Assembly (NCBI GenBank): GCA_902792515.1
Contig: CADAZX010000023.1
Coordinates: forward strand, 1 to 61,627
Direction of reading: 5' to 3'
Length of the DNA: 61,627 nt
DNA from: an uncultured Ruminococcus sp.
Lineage (GTDB): Bacteria; Bacillota; Clostridia; UBA1212
Positions 28,101-36,635 of the stretch are shown piece by piece (the first letter of the stretch is position 1; each line of letters opens with the position of its first letter). Position numbers and translations under genes: made by a program. Below the pieces are notes generated by a model. It made no database searches, had not been told where the DNA came from, and saw nothing but the letters and a program-made list of their open reading frames with translations.

Positions 28101-28260
28101 GCTCTCAAACGGCTGGTTCGCGATCAGACCTTCCGGAACGGAGCCCAAGATCAAGATCTACGTCGGAATCAAGGCAAAAACGCAGGAGAAGGCCGACAAA
28201 GACGCCGCGGAGCTGAAGGAATTTCTCAAAAAGAAAATTTCCGCCGTTATCGCGGAATAA
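25138..28260 (+). CDS. CCA-adding tRNA nucleotidyltransferase read in frame into a phosphoglucomutase
   Basis: A single 1040-residue frame with two complete-looking proteins. Residues 1-475 or so are a class II CCA-adding enzyme with HD domain: IVGGCVRDLLLG, catalytic Asp47 and Asp49 (KDYDVTT), RRDFTINAMA, GEDALRIMRAIRF and the HD motif LLHDVAK. After a polar linker (about 476-486), residues 487-1040 are an alpha-D-phosphohexomutase of the PgcA type: FGTAGLRG, the active serine loop TASHNPKEYNG (Ser634), LTGFKYIGDLI and the phosphate-binding RPSGTEP. The two activities (tRNA 3' end repair and glucose-1-P/glucose-6-P exchange) are not normally fused. Met487 (base 26596) has AAAGGG 9 bases upstream, so separate initiation is likely. 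The mutase lacks the usual residues after ATDPD (794-796). Its catalytic state is therefore doubtful. Confidence 0.85.
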   Translation: MEIKNIQKENIPEYVNAVLSRLERSGHEAYIVGGCVRDLLLGRTPKDYDVTTSANTDEMAAAFDGMKVIPTGVKHGTLTVMSEGNPVEVTTFRTDGDYKDHRHPDGVTFTSNLSEDLSRRDFTINAMAFSPYKGLVDDHGGVDDLKKKLIRCVGDPLKRFGEDALRIMRAIRFSAVYGFDIEEKTLAALVEKSPELKYISSERIYAELCEFLTVKDTGKMQEIMLGPAREVIFNVIPELRRAAETAQINKFHYYDVYRHSVIAIASTPPVTDLRLTMLLHDVAKPLTVTYDSKGFTHFKNHAEIGSAMSEEILKRLRAPNSTVSRVKQLIYHHEFFKDETVKEERYDAAAGKILRILGPSRAIDLAAVMRADISGKSSYALTVNLASIDNLEKAIYNYIDSGRPYSLSKLAVNGRVLIRYAGIPSGKVLGVVLEKLLEEVTEGKQDNDRNELIKRARQIFKTLKNNDNERPGKGVKNTEITKGNPEMNEERVNKQYKVWSSSRYFDAETRKELKSITDENDIYDRFYRDLEFGTAGLRGVMGAGTNRMNIYVVRRASAGVADWICSRGEEFKKRGVAVSYDTRNNSLVFAKEAAAVFASRGIKTYIFKETAPVPVLSYTVWSQNLAAGVMITASHNPKEYNGYKVYCEGGVQISPEMAGVITASIESYSDFTKIPVPDYESLKKTRMLSYVSEKVIKSYLDRINNLAAYREINEKYADELTTVYSPLHGAGAKYVKKAFQNAGLGKNFYVVKEQEKPDGNFPTVPVPNPENTAAFALALKLAEEKNADIVIATDPDYLTELRKSLGLLKDDSFAVSTIVSTDLAGEICKAKGIEFKSVLTGFKYIGDLITEENKDSFILGFEESYGFLTEGYARDKDGVAAAIVFAEMALYYKHTFGQTLAEVLDGIYKEYGYRHESAFSIDLPGESGREKINRIMSFVRANAVSFPGDGYKVKSFTDVLKGTETVYRAGGSKVEKVDLPEADVLKYKLSNGWFAIRPSGTEPKIKIYVGIKAKTQEKADKDAAELKEFLKKKISAVIAE
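26581..26598 (+). promoter_or_regulatory. Internal ribosome binding site and start of the phosphoglucomutase part
   Basis: AAAGGG at 26581-26586, nine bases, then ATG at 26596. The encoded MNEERVNKQYKVW matches the natural N terminus of PgcA-type mutases, which supports an independent 554-residue product from within the fused frame. Confidence 0.6.
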
Positions 28261-28361
28261 TGAACCGGATACAATTGTAAAGACCGGGCAGACAAAGTTT
28301 ACGGATTTATTTATAGCATCAAACGCCGCGCGGTATTGCCGGCGAAAGGCGGCTTCATTTT

Positions 28362-31300
28362 ATGGCAGACACTTTTGTTCATCTTCACGTCCACACCGAA
28401 TACAGTCTCCTTGACGGCGCTTCGAGGATCGGTCCGCTTGTTGACAGGGCTGCCGAACTCGGCATGTCTTCGCTCGCCATAACCGACCACGGCGTTATGT
28501 ACGGAGTCGTAGACTTCTACACAAAGTGCGTCGAAAAGGGCATCAAACCTATCATCGGCTGCGAGGTTTACGTCGCACCGAGAACGCGCTTCAACAAGGA
28601 GACGCGCGAGGACGCCGAGAACTACCACCTGATACTTCTCGCAAAAAACTACGACGGTTATCTCAATCTTATCAAGCTCGTGTCGGCCGCCTACACGGAG
28701 GGCTTTTACTACAAGCCGAGGATCGACAGGGAACTCATAGAGAAGTATCACGACGGTCTGATCTGTTCGTCAGCGTGCCTTGGCGGCGAGGTTCCTCAGC
28801 ACCTTCTTCTAGGCGACTACATCGGCGCGAAGGAGACGGCTCTCTGGTACGAGAGCGTTTTCGGGCACGGGAATTACTATCTGGAGCTTCAGAACAACGG
28901 CGTTCAGAACCAGGCTGAGGTAAACCTCGATCTTTTGAAGCTGTCGCGCGAGACAGGCATTCCGCTTATCGCGACAAACGACGTTCATTTTATAACCCGC
29001 GACGACTCGCTGACGCAGGACATGCTTCTGTGCATTCAGACAGGCAAAAAGCTCGCCGACACGGACAGAATGAGGTTCGAGACGGACCAGTTCTACCTGA
29101 GGTCGCCGGAAGAGATGAAGAAGCTCTTCGAAAGCGTTCCCGAGGCGCTCGAAAATACCGTAAAAATAGCGGAAATGTGCAACGTGGAGCTGAAGTTCAA
29201 GAAGACTTCGATCCTGCCGCATTTTGAAATTCCCGAGGGGTATACCTCCGAGAGCTGGCTTAGAAAACTCTGCTACGACGGCGCCGCTTTCAGGTTCGGC
29301 GAGACACTCACGGATGAGGTCAAATCGCGCCTTGAGTACGAGCTTTCCGTCATCTGTTCGATGGGTTACGCCGACTACTATCTCATCGTTTGGGATTTTA
29401 TAAAATACGCGAAGGATCACGGAATCACGGTCGGACCCGGAAGAGGCTCCGGTGCCGCGAGTCTTGTAGCGTACTGCCTTAAGATCACAAATATCAACTC
29501 GCTTAAATACAACCTCGCGTTCGAGCGCTTCCTGAACCCGGAGAGGATCAGTATGCCGGACTTTGACGTTGACATTTCCGACAACCGCCGCAAGGAGGTT
29601 ATCGACTACGTCGTCGGGAAGTACGGCGAGGAGTGCGTCGCTCAGATCATCACGTTCGGAACGATGGCCGCCAGGGCAGCGATACGCGACGTCGGCAGGG
29701 TCATGGACATGCCTTACGCCGAAGTCGATTCCGTCGTGAAGCTCGTTCCGAGAGTCTTAAACATCACCATCGCGAAGGCGCTGGAGCAGAGTACGGAGTT
29801 ACGTGAAAGATACAACAACGAGGAGAAGGTAAAAACTCTTCTCGACAGGGCAATGCAGCTGGAAGGCATGCCGAGAAACATCTCGACTCACGCGGCCGGC
29901 GTCGTACTCACAAAGGATCCTGTTACGTCATACGTTCCCGTGCAGACGAACTCTGACGCCGTAATTACGATGTATCCTATGCAGAACCTCGAAAAGCTCG
30001 GCCTTTTAAAGGTCGACTTCCTCGGTTTGAGAACGTTGACAGTCATTCAGGAGGCGGTCGCACTTGTAAAGCAGCAGAAGGGCGTGACGGTCGATTTCGA
30101 CAATATGGACATGTCGGATCCCGCCGTTTTCCGCGAGATCGCGCAGGGGCGCACTGAGGGCATATTCCAGCTCGAGAGCCAGGGAATGACAAACTTCATG
30201 ATGAACCTCGGTCCGGACTGCCTTGAGGATATCATAGCGGGCATCGCGCTTTACAGACCGGGTCCGATGGACCAGATCCCGACTTATATCGAAAACAAGA
30301 AACATCCCGAGAACATAAAATACGACCACCCGCTGCTCGAGCCCATTCTGAACGTCACGTACGGATGCATGGTCTACCAGGAGCAGGTTATGCAGATCGT
30401 CCGCGACCTGGCCGGCTATACTATGGGCAGATCCGACCTCGTCAGACGCGCGATGGCGAAAAAGAAGCACGACGTGATGGTCATGGAGCGCGAAAACTTC
30501 GTCGCCGGCGCTTTGAGCAAAGGCGTTCCCGAAGAGACGTCGAACAGGATTTTCGACAAGATGATGGATTTCGCGAGCTACGCCTTCAACAAGGCCCACG
30601 CCGCATGTTACGCCGTCGTCGCGTACGAAACCGCGTACCTCAAGGTGTACCATCCTGTCGAGCTCATGTGCGCGACGCTCAACAGTCTTATCACCAAGAG
30701 CGAAGAGGTTTCCGCCTATATTTCGGTCACGAAGCAGCTTGGCATTAAAATGCTTCCTCCGGACGTTAACGAGAGCTCCACGTACTTCACAGTCGTAAAC
30801 GGGTGCATAAGGTACGGTCTCGCGGCGCTCAAAAACGTCGGAGAAAAGGCGGTTCTCTCGCTTGTCGAGGAGCGTTCGCGCGGAGGAAGGTTTAAGAACT
30901 TTTACGACTTCGCCAAACGCATGAACGCGATGAACCTCAACAGACGCGCGGTCGACTCGTTTATAAAGGCCGGCGCGTTCGACAGCTTCGGCAAAAACAG
31001 GAACGTGCTTCTAAAATCGTACGATATAATTCTCGACAGCGTCGCGAACGAGGCCAAAAACACGGCTCTCGGACAGTTTTCGCTGTTCGATCTCGATGAA
31101 GACACGGGCGGTGGCGCGGAGGACTACGACAGCTATCCGGAGCTTCCGGAGCTCGACAAAAAGGACCTGCTCGTTTTCGAAAAAGAGGTTTCCGGCGTAT
31201 ATATCAGCGGCCATCCGCTTGAGTCTCTAAGCGATTTTATCGCCAAAAACGTCAACGTAACGGCCGACATGCTGCGGGCCGACGTCTCTTCCGACGAAAA

Positions 31301-31919
31301 CGGCGTTCAGGAAACTCCTGACGCTTCAGACGGAATCGGCAGGGCGCGAGCCGCAGACGGTTCTTCCGCCGTTGTATGCGGAATAGTTTCGGCTTTGAAA
31401 AGAAAGATCACCAAGTCCAACCAGACGATGGCGTTCATGACGCTCGAGGACATAACAGGCGAGTTCGAGGTTCTTTTGTTCCCGAAGACGTTCGAGAAGT
31501 ACAGGAACATGCTTGAAGACGACGCGATAGTCGTGGTGACCGGAAGGGTGAGCGCGCGCGACGAAAAGGCGGCGTCGATCATTGCCGACGAGGTGTTCAC
31601 GCCGGAGACTTACGCTCCCGCTTCGTCCTCGAGAGGCTTCGCTTCGGACTCGGGGTACCGCAGAGAATATAATCAGAAGACGCAAAACCGGCAGGGAAAC
31701 GCAGCAGCCGGTCAGTCCGCTTACTCCAACAAATTCGACGTGCCCCTTGTTATCCGGATCGATCCTCAAAAGATCAGAGCCGCCAGAAGCCTCGCAGGCT
31801 TCTTCGACGGTCCTCAGAAGATAACACTCGTCAACAAAAACGACCCGGACGACGTACTGTTTACCGGCAGCGTCGCCGCGGACGAACGTGTTTTAAAAGA
31901 ATTTGACGCCTATAAATAG
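28362..31919 (+). CDS. dnaE: DNA polymerase III alpha subunit (DnaE)
   Basis: An 1185-residue C-family replicative polymerase. An N-terminal PHP domain with intact-looking metal motifs comes first (HLHVHTEYSLLDG, AITDHG). The palm domain follows: GPGRGSGAASLVAY, MPDFDVDISDNRR with the first two catalytic aspartates, and KVDFLGLRTLTVI with the third. Fingers and helix-hairpin-helix regions follow, then a beta-clamp motif GQFSLFDL and a C-terminal OB domain (SNQTMAFMTLEDITGEFEVL). Bacillota usually carry DnaE beside PolC, so this is probably the lagging-strand or accessory polymerase; PolC is not in view. The ATG at 28362 has AAAGGCGG about 11 bases upstream. No clear promoter was found in the 100-base gap. 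Confidence 0.95.
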   Translation: MADTFVHLHVHTEYSLLDGASRIGPLVDRAAELGMSSLAITDHGVMYGVVDFYTKCVEKGIKPIIGCEVYVAPRTRFNKETREDAENYHLILLAKNYDGYLNLIKLVSAAYTEGFYYKPRIDRELIEKYHDGLICSSACLGGEVPQHLLLGDYIGAKETALWYESVFGHGNYYLELQNNGVQNQAEVNLDLLKLSRETGIPLIATNDVHFITRDDSLTQDMLLCIQTGKKLADTDRMRFETDQFYLRSPEEMKKLFESVPEALENTVKIAEMCNVELKFKKTSILPHFEIPEGYTSESWLRKLCYDGAAFRFGETLTDEVKSRLEYELSVICSMGYADYYLIVWDFIKYAKDHGITVGPGRGSGAASLVAYCLKITNINSLKYNLAFERFLNPERISMPDFDVDISDNRRKEVIDYVVGKYGEECVAQIITFGTMAARAAIRDVGRVMDMPYAEVDSVVKLVPRVLNITIAKALEQSTELRERYNNEEKVKTLLDRAMQLEGMPRNISTHAAGVVLTKDPVTSYVPVQTNSDAVITMYPMQNLEKLGLLKVDFLGLRTLTVIQEAVALVKQQKGVTVDFDNMDMSDPAVFREIAQGRTEGIFQLESQGMTNFMMNLGPDCLEDIIAGIALYRPGPMDQIPTYIENKKHPENIKYDHPLLEPILNVTYGCMVYQEQVMQIVRDLAGYTMGRSDLVRRAMAKKKHDVMVMERENFVAGALSKGVPEETSNRIFDKMMDFASYAFNKAHAACYAVVAYETAYLKVYHPVELMCATLNSLITKSEEVSAYISVTKQLGIKMLPPDVNESSTYFTVVNGCIRYGLAALKNVGEKAVLSLVEERSRGGRFKNFYDFAKRMNAMNLNRRAVDSFIKAGAFDSFGKNRNVLLKSYDIILDSVANEAKNTALGQFSLFDLDEDTGGGAEDYDSYPELPELDKKDLLVFEKEVSGVYISGHPLESLSDFIAKNVNVTADMLRADVSSDENGVQETPDASDGIGRARAADGSSAVVCGIVSALKRKITKSNQTMAFMTLEDITGEFEVLLFPKTFEKYRNMLEDDAIVVVTGRVSARDEKAASIIADEVFTPETYAPASSSRGFASDSGYRREYNQKTQNRQGNAAAGQSAYSNKFDVPLVIRIDPQKIRAARSLAGFFDGPQKITLVNKNDPDDVLFTGSVAADERVLKEFDAYK

Positions 31920-31964
31920 GCAAATTTTTAGTATCAAAAGGCGCTTTCCCGGAGGTATTTCAAG

Positions 31965-33869
31965 GTGTCCTACATTCCCGACAGAATACTAATGGAGGTC
32001 GAAAAACCGGCCAGATATACGGGCGGCGAGCTTAACGCCGTCGTCAAGGACAAGGCGGACGTTGACGTGAGGTTTGCGTTCTGCTTTGCCGACTCATACG
32101 AGATAGGAATGTCGCACCTCGGCATGAAGCTTCTCTATGAACTCCTGAACAGCTATCCACGTTTCTGGTGCGAACGCGTTTTCGCTCCGTGGCCCGATCT
32201 CGAAGCCAAGATGCGGGAGAACGGTCTCAAGCTATTCGCGCTCGAGTCGCAGGAGGAGATCAGGAACTTCGATTTTATAGGTTTCACGCTCCAGTACGAG
32301 CTGTCGTATACGAGCATTTTAAATATGCTCGACCTTGCGGGACTGCCTGTTTTCGCGCGTGACAGAGGTGAGGACGCACCGATCGTTATCGGCGGCGGAC
32401 CTTCGTGCATGAACCCCGAACCGATCGCGGACTTTTTCGACGTTTTCAATCTCGGCGACGGCGAGGAGATGCTGCCGGAAATACTTTTAAAGTACGCGGA
32501 ATGCCGCAAAAAAGGCATGACGAAGCATGAGATCCTGCTGGCGCTGTCACAGATTCCGGGCGTTTACATTCCCGCGTTATACGGGGCGGAGTTTGACGAA
32601 AACGGGGATTTCTTACGCGTCGCGCCAAAAGAAGAGTATAAGGGGCTTGTACCGGAGACGATCAGCAGAAGGGTGCTTCCGGAGCTTGAAGGCGCTTTCA
32701 TGATGAAAAAGCAGGTCGTTCCTTACGTCGAGGCGATCCACGACAGGATAATGCTCGAGATATTCAGGGGCTGCGTAAGAGGGTGCCGCTTCTGCCAGGC
32801 GGGATATATCTACAGGCCCGCGCGCGAGCGTACTCCCGCGTCTCTTCTCGAAGCCGCGAGATCGCTCTCGGAAACGACAGGGTACGAGGAGATCTCGCTC
32901 CTCAGCCTCGCCACGGACGACTACACTTGTCTTAAGGAACTGACCGACGGTCTCATCGAGTACACCGGAAGCAGTCACATGAACATTTCTCTTCCGAGCC
33001 TCAGAATCGACTCGTTTTCGCTCGACCTTATGGAAAAGATAAGCAAGGTCAGGAAAAGCGGTCTCACCTTCGCGCTTGAGGCGGGCACTCAGCGCCTTCG
33101 CGACGTTATAAACAAGGGCATTTCGGAGGAGGATCTTTTCCGCTCCGCGAGGCTCGCGTTCGAGAACGGCTACTACGGCGTCAAGCTTTATTTTATGATC
33201 GGACTGCCGACCGAGACTGACGAGGACGTGCTCGCCATCGCCGCGACCGCGAGAAAGGTGAGAGATCTATACTACGAGCTCAGTGAGGGGCGAAAAGTTA
33301 AAGCGCCCCAGATCACCGTGTCGGTCTCGACTTTCGTTCCCAAGGCGTTCACGCCTTTCCAGTGGACGAAGCAGATATCGTATGAAGAGATCAAGCGGAA
33401 GCTCAGGCTTATTAAAGACGCGCTCGGTCCCAAGTACGGCTTCAGCTGGCAGGATCCGGAGCTTTCGGTCGTCGAAAACATTCTCGCGAGGGCCGACAGA
33501 AGGGCGTCGCGACTTATTTACAACGTTTGGAAGAGAACGGGCGGCTTTGACTCCTGGAGCGAGTTTTTCAAATACGACGTGTGGCTCGAGGAAAAGGCGA
33601 GACTCGGAAAGGTCGGATACGAAGGCTTTGAAGTCAAAGAAGGCGGCTTCCCGGATTCGGTCCTCTCAGATGAGTTAAGGGAAGATTATCTTGAAAGAAT
33701 CTCCTGCGTTCTTCCGTGGGATTTTGTCGACATCGGCGTAACCAAAAAGTTTATGCAGCGCGAGTTTATGAAGGCGCTCTCGTGCGAGATAACCCCCGAC
33801 TGCAGGACGAAATGTTCAGGCTGCGGCGCGGCCGTTTACGGAGGAGGTGTATGCGTTGGCGACCGCTGA
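31965..33869 (+). CDS. B12-binding-type radical SAM protein, TIGR03960 family
   Basis: A 634-residue protein. The N-terminal part resembles the cobalamin-binding Rossmann region of the family (IGFTLQYELSYTSILNMLDL, VIGGGPSCMNPEPIADFFD, GDGEEMLPE). The radical SAM core has the cluster motif in RGCVRGCRFCQAGYI, and LEAGTQRLRDVINKG and YFMIGLPTETDED are further core strands. The cluster would generate a 5'-deoxyadenosyl radical; the family's substrate is not established. The start is GTG at 31965 with GGAGG 9 bases upstream. It overlaps the next gene (DUF2344) by 14 bases, and in many genomes the two are fused, so they almost certainly act together. Confidence 0.88.
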   Translation: MSYIPDRILMEVEKPARYTGGELNAVVKDKADVDVRFAFCFADSYEIGMSHLGMKLLYELLNSYPRFWCERVFAPWPDLEAKMRENGLKLFALESQEEIRNFDFIGFTLQYELSYTSILNMLDLAGLPVFARDRGEDAPIVIGGGPSCMNPEPIADFFDVFNLGDGEEMLPEILLKYAECRKKGMTKHEILLALSQIPGVYIPALYGAEFDENGDFLRVAPKEEYKGLVPETISRRVLPELEGAFMMKKQVVPYVEAIHDRIMLEIFRGCVRGCRFCQAGYIYRPARERTPASLLEAARSLSETTGYEEISLLSLATDDYTCLKELTDGLIEYTGSSHMNISLPSLRIDSFSLDLMEKISKVRKSGLTFALEAGTQRLRDVINKGISEEDLFRSARLAFENGYYGVKLYFMIGLPTETDEDVLAIAATARKVRDLYYELSEGRKVKAPQITVSVSTFVPKAFTPFQWTKQISYEEIKRKLRLIKDALGPKYGFSWQDPELSVVENILARADRRASRLIYNVWKRTGGFDSWSEFFKYDVWLEEKARLGKVGYEGFEVKEGGFPDSVLSDELREDYLERISCVLPWDFVDIGVTKKFMQREFMKALSCEITPDCRTKCSGCGAAVYGGGVCVGDR

Positions 33870-34497
33870 GATTTTCAGAGTTTCATATTCCCGCGGCGAC
33901 GGCGTGAAATTCGTTTCGCACCTCGATTTCGTGAAGGTTTTCGAGCGCGCATTAAGGCGGGCTTGTGTCGACGTGGCTTTTTCGAACGGCTTCAACCCGA
34001 GGATGGAGCTCGTTTTCGGGAATCCTCTGCCTGTGGGCTTTACCTCCGACGCCGAGTTCGTGGATATCACTCTCGCGACGCCGATGGACGGCGAAACGCT
34101 TGCGTCTAAACTCGCCGGCGAGCTTCCCGAGAGCATAAAGATCAACGGTATTCAGGCGCTCGAAAAGCCTTACGTCAAAATTCTCGCGTCCTTTTCGAAA
34201 TCAGTTTACAGGGTGACTCTCGAGTCGCAAGACCCTGATTTCAGGGAAAAACTGACGGATGCTTACGAAAAATGCGATTCGCTCGTTACTCTCAAAAAGA
34301 GCAAGAGCGGCGAAAAAGAGGTCGACATTAAGCCTCTTATTTACGGCTTTTCGTTTGACGGAAACGGCGACCTGATAATCAAAACCGCGTCCGGGCCCGA
34401 AGGCAATCTGAGGCCGGAACTTGCAGTCTCAACGCTCGCTGACGCGGCGGATATACGGGTTACTATAATTCACGTACACAAAACGGCGGTGGAATGA
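33856..34497 (+). CDS. Radical SAM-associated protein, TIGR03936/DUF2344 family
   Basis: A 213-residue protein beginning MATAEIFRVSYSRGDG, then KFVSHLDFVKVFERALRRA and SNGFNPRMELVFGNPLPVG, the core block of the DUF2344 family. Its function is unknown; it is the obligate companion of TIGR03960 radical SAM proteins, often fused to them. I choose the TTG start at 33856 because GAGGAGG (33841-33847) lies 8 bases upstream. The GTG at 33847 falls inside that ribosome binding site. It overlaps the preceding gene's end, and the next gene's ATG overlaps its stop (ATGA), so the three genes are translationally coupled. Confidence 0.85.
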   Translation: MATAEIFRVSYSRGDGVKFVSHLDFVKVFERALRRACVDVAFSNGFNPRMELVFGNPLPVGFTSDAEFVDITLATPMDGETLASKLAGELPESIKINGIQALEKPYVKILASFSKSVYRVTLESQDPDFREKLTDAYEKCDSLVTLKKSKSGEKEVDIKPLIYGFSFDGNGDLIIKTASGPEGNLRPELAVSTLADAADIRVTIIHVHKTAVE

Positions 34498-35645
34498 TGA
34501 AAAAGCTGATTGCGGGTTATGACGGCGGGAATATCAGATACGTCATTTCCGAAGACGGAGAGCCTTACGCCGCCGGCGTATATACTTCAAATGAGGCGAT
34601 GGCCGGCGACGTCGTTTTGGCCGTCTGCCGCGAAAACAGCCGTTCTTCGGGAGGTTTCTTCGCTGACGCGGGACTTGGCCGCACGGACTTTATCGCCGGA
34701 ACCCCCGGCGAGTTAAAACCCGGAGACAAATTCCCGGCTTCGGTCGTGACAGGTCCGAGAGGCAGAAAAGGGCGGCTTCTGTCAAGGGATTTTTCTTTCT
34801 GCGGTTTTTACGTTTTCGCCGGTTTTAAAACCGCGCCTTCCCGCGGCAGCAACGGTACGACCGGCGGCTTCAGCGTGACAGTCTCCAAAAAGATACGGGG
34901 CGTCGAGGAGGTTTCCGCTCTTTCGTCGGCAGCTTCATCTTTGCTTGAGACTTTCAAATGTCCGTATTTCGCCGAAATAACCGTCAGGACGGCTGCCTGC
35001 GGAAACTACTCTACCGCCGCGATCGATGAACTGAACGGATTTTTGACGAGAGCGGTTGATATCGCTAACATGACAGCAGGCGCCAAAGAGCTTAAGGCAG
35101 GCTCGCTCCTATATAAGAACTCTTTTCCGGATTTTCTTCTTGCGACGTACCGTGACAACGTTTTCGAATCCGTTCTTACGGACTGTCCGGAGCTTTCGCT
35201 TGAGATTAAAAAACGCTTCGAAAACGCGCCTTTCAAGCCGGAAATACGGACTCATACAGGCACTTTTTCGGTTTTCGACACAGACGAAGGCGCGAGAAAG
35301 CTTCCCGATTATATGGGGAGGCGTTTTTACACGAAATCCGGGGCCGAGATCGTTTACGACGAGACAGAGGCGATGCACGTTTTCGACCTCAACTCCGCCG
35401 GTTCGAAGAAAAGCGCGGCAGAGATCAACCTCGAGGCTTGCGAAGAGATCGCACGCTTCATTTCAGTCCGGAACATCGCAGGCATAATTATGTGCGATTT
35501 TATAGGTACCGGCGACAAAAACGCGAATAATTCTGTCGTCGAAAAAATGAGGGAACTCGCGAAAAAGGACTACGCGAGGTTTGAGGTTTTCGGCTTCACG
35601 AAGCTCGAGATTCTGGAATGCTCGAGAAGCAGGAAAATCAAATAA
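34494..35645 (+). CDS. Divergent short RNase E/G family protein
   Basis: A 383-residue relative of ribonuclease G, an endoribonuclease in RNA decay and rRNA maturation. A reduced S1-like region comes first (GGFFADAGLGRTDFIAG). The catalytic half keeps the family pattern: TKSGAEIVYDETEAMHVFDL with the first metal Asp, INLEACEEIARFISVRNIAGI, and MCDFIGTG with the second. The protein stops at ECSRSRKIK, the place of the usual TRKR motif. It therefore lacks the zinc-link cysteines (CPxC) and small C-terminal domain of RNase E/G, and is about 100 residues shorter than typical RNase G. Activity is plausible but tetramer assembly should differ. The position after TIGR03960/DUF2344 is the usual Clostridial order, but rplU and rpmA, which often follow, are absent. 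Confidence 0.75.
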   Translation: MMKKLIAGYDGGNIRYVISEDGEPYAAGVYTSNEAMAGDVVLAVCRENSRSSGGFFADAGLGRTDFIAGTPGELKPGDKFPASVVTGPRGRKGRLLSRDFSFCGFYVFAGFKTAPSRGSNGTTGGFSVTVSKKIRGVEEVSALSSAASSLLETFKCPYFAEITVRTAACGNYSTAAIDELNGFLTRAVDIANMTAGAKELKAGSLLYKNSFPDFLLATYRDNVFESVLTDCPELSLEIKKRFENAPFKPEIRTHTGTFSVFDTDEGARKLPDYMGRRFYTKSGAEIVYDETEAMHVFDLNSAGSKKSAAEINLEACEEIARFISVRNIAGIIMCDFIGTGDKNANNSVVEKMRELAKKDYARFEVFGFTKLEILECSRSRKIK

Positions 35646-35675
35646 AATAATAAGAATTTGAAGGGAGAAGAGCAC

Positions 35676-36503
35676 ATGCCTTACGATCCCAAAACCAAAT
35701 GCTACCCGTATACGGAAATCACCGACCGCCACTACCTTGTCGTCAAGAAGGACGACGGTACGGTTTTCGACAAAAACTACCCGTATATAGATAAATCAGC
35801 CGGTTACCGATTCAAGCGGTTCCTTATGAGATGCGCGCTCGTTACGGTCGCGTTTCCGGTCACATATTTGAACCTGGGGCTTAAAGTGAAAGGGCGCAAA
35901 AACCTTCGCGAGGCGAAAAAACTTCTCAAAGACGGCGCAGTTTCCGTCTCGAACCACATCCACATGTGGGACTATCTCGCGGTGATGCTCGCGCTTTTCC
36001 CGAGAAAAACGTCGATACTCGCGTGGGATAAAAACATGCGCGGAGAGAATAAAACTTTGATAAGGCTCAACGGCGGAATACCCGTTCCGGTGAACGACCC
36101 GAGAGCGACGGCTGCGATGTCGAAGGCTGTCCTCGACTATCTGAAAGAGGGCGGCTGGCTTCACGTCGCGGCGGAGGGGAGCATGTGGGAGTACTACATG
36201 CCGGTAAGACCGTTCAAAAAAGGCGCGTTCTGGTTCTCGGTGAAGTCCGGGAAGCCCGTTCTGCCGATGGGATTTTCCTACCGCGAGGCGAAGGGAATTC
36301 AAAAACTCTTCTATAAACACGGCCTGATCACTCTCAACATCGGAAAGCCGCTGTTTCCGGACGAATCGCTGCCTAACAAGGACGCGATAAGAAAGCTCAC
36401 GGTTGAGGCGCACGAAGCCGTTTGCAGACTTTGCGGTATCGAACCGTCGGAAAACATCTACCCGCCCGTATTTGAGCAGAACCGGCGCGTGGACTATTAT
36501 TGA
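35676..36503 (+). CDS. PlsC-like 1-acylglycerol-3-phosphate O-acyltransferase
   Basis: A 275-residue membrane-associated acyltransferase. The HX4D catalytic motif is seen in SNHIHMWDYLAV (about residues 93-104). The second block reads AAEGSMWEYYMPVRPFKKGA, which occupies the place of the EGTRS phosphate-binding motif, and KPVLPMGFSYRE follows. A hydrophobic stretch before motif I (about 45-65) should attach it to the inner face of the membrane. It likely makes phosphatidic acid, but the divergent EGSMWEY block leaves room for another acyl acceptor. The ATG at 35676 is chosen over the TTG at 35658 because AAGGGAG precedes it. It is 30 bases after the RNase gene and may share its transcript. 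Confidence 0.8.
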   Translation: MPYDPKTKCYPYTEITDRHYLVVKKDDGTVFDKNYPYIDKSAGYRFKRFLMRCALVTVAFPVTYLNLGLKVKGRKNLREAKKLLKDGAVSVSNHIHMWDYLAVMLALFPRKTSILAWDKNMRGENKTLIRLNGGIPVPVNDPRATAAMSKAVLDYLKEGGWLHVAAEGSMWEYYMPVRPFKKGAFWFSVKSGKPVLPMGFSYREAKGIQKLFYKHGLITLNIGKPLFPDESLPNKDAIRKLTVEAHEAVCRLCGIEPSENIYPPVFEQNRRVDYY

Positions 36504-36541
36504 TTTTTAACGCGCCTTTTTCTCTTGATTATAAAAAATCG

Positions 36542-36570
36542 TTGAAAAGACGCATTTTTAATGGTAGAAT
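36542..36570 (+). promoter_or_regulatory. Promoter of the discoidin surface protein
   Basis: TTGAAA at 36542-36547, 17 bases, then TAGAAT at 36565-36570. A small TAACGG/CCGTTA hairpin lies in the 5' untranslated region. Confidence 0.65.
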
Positions 36571-36635
36571 TGAATTGATTTAAATCCGTGTTAACGGTTT
36601 TTGGCCGTTAGCGAATCATTTTCGGAGGTTTTTTT

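Noticed and set aside
28261..28361. Promoter TTGTAA/TTTACG before dnaE
   Set aside because: The -10 matches only 3 of 6; not convincing.
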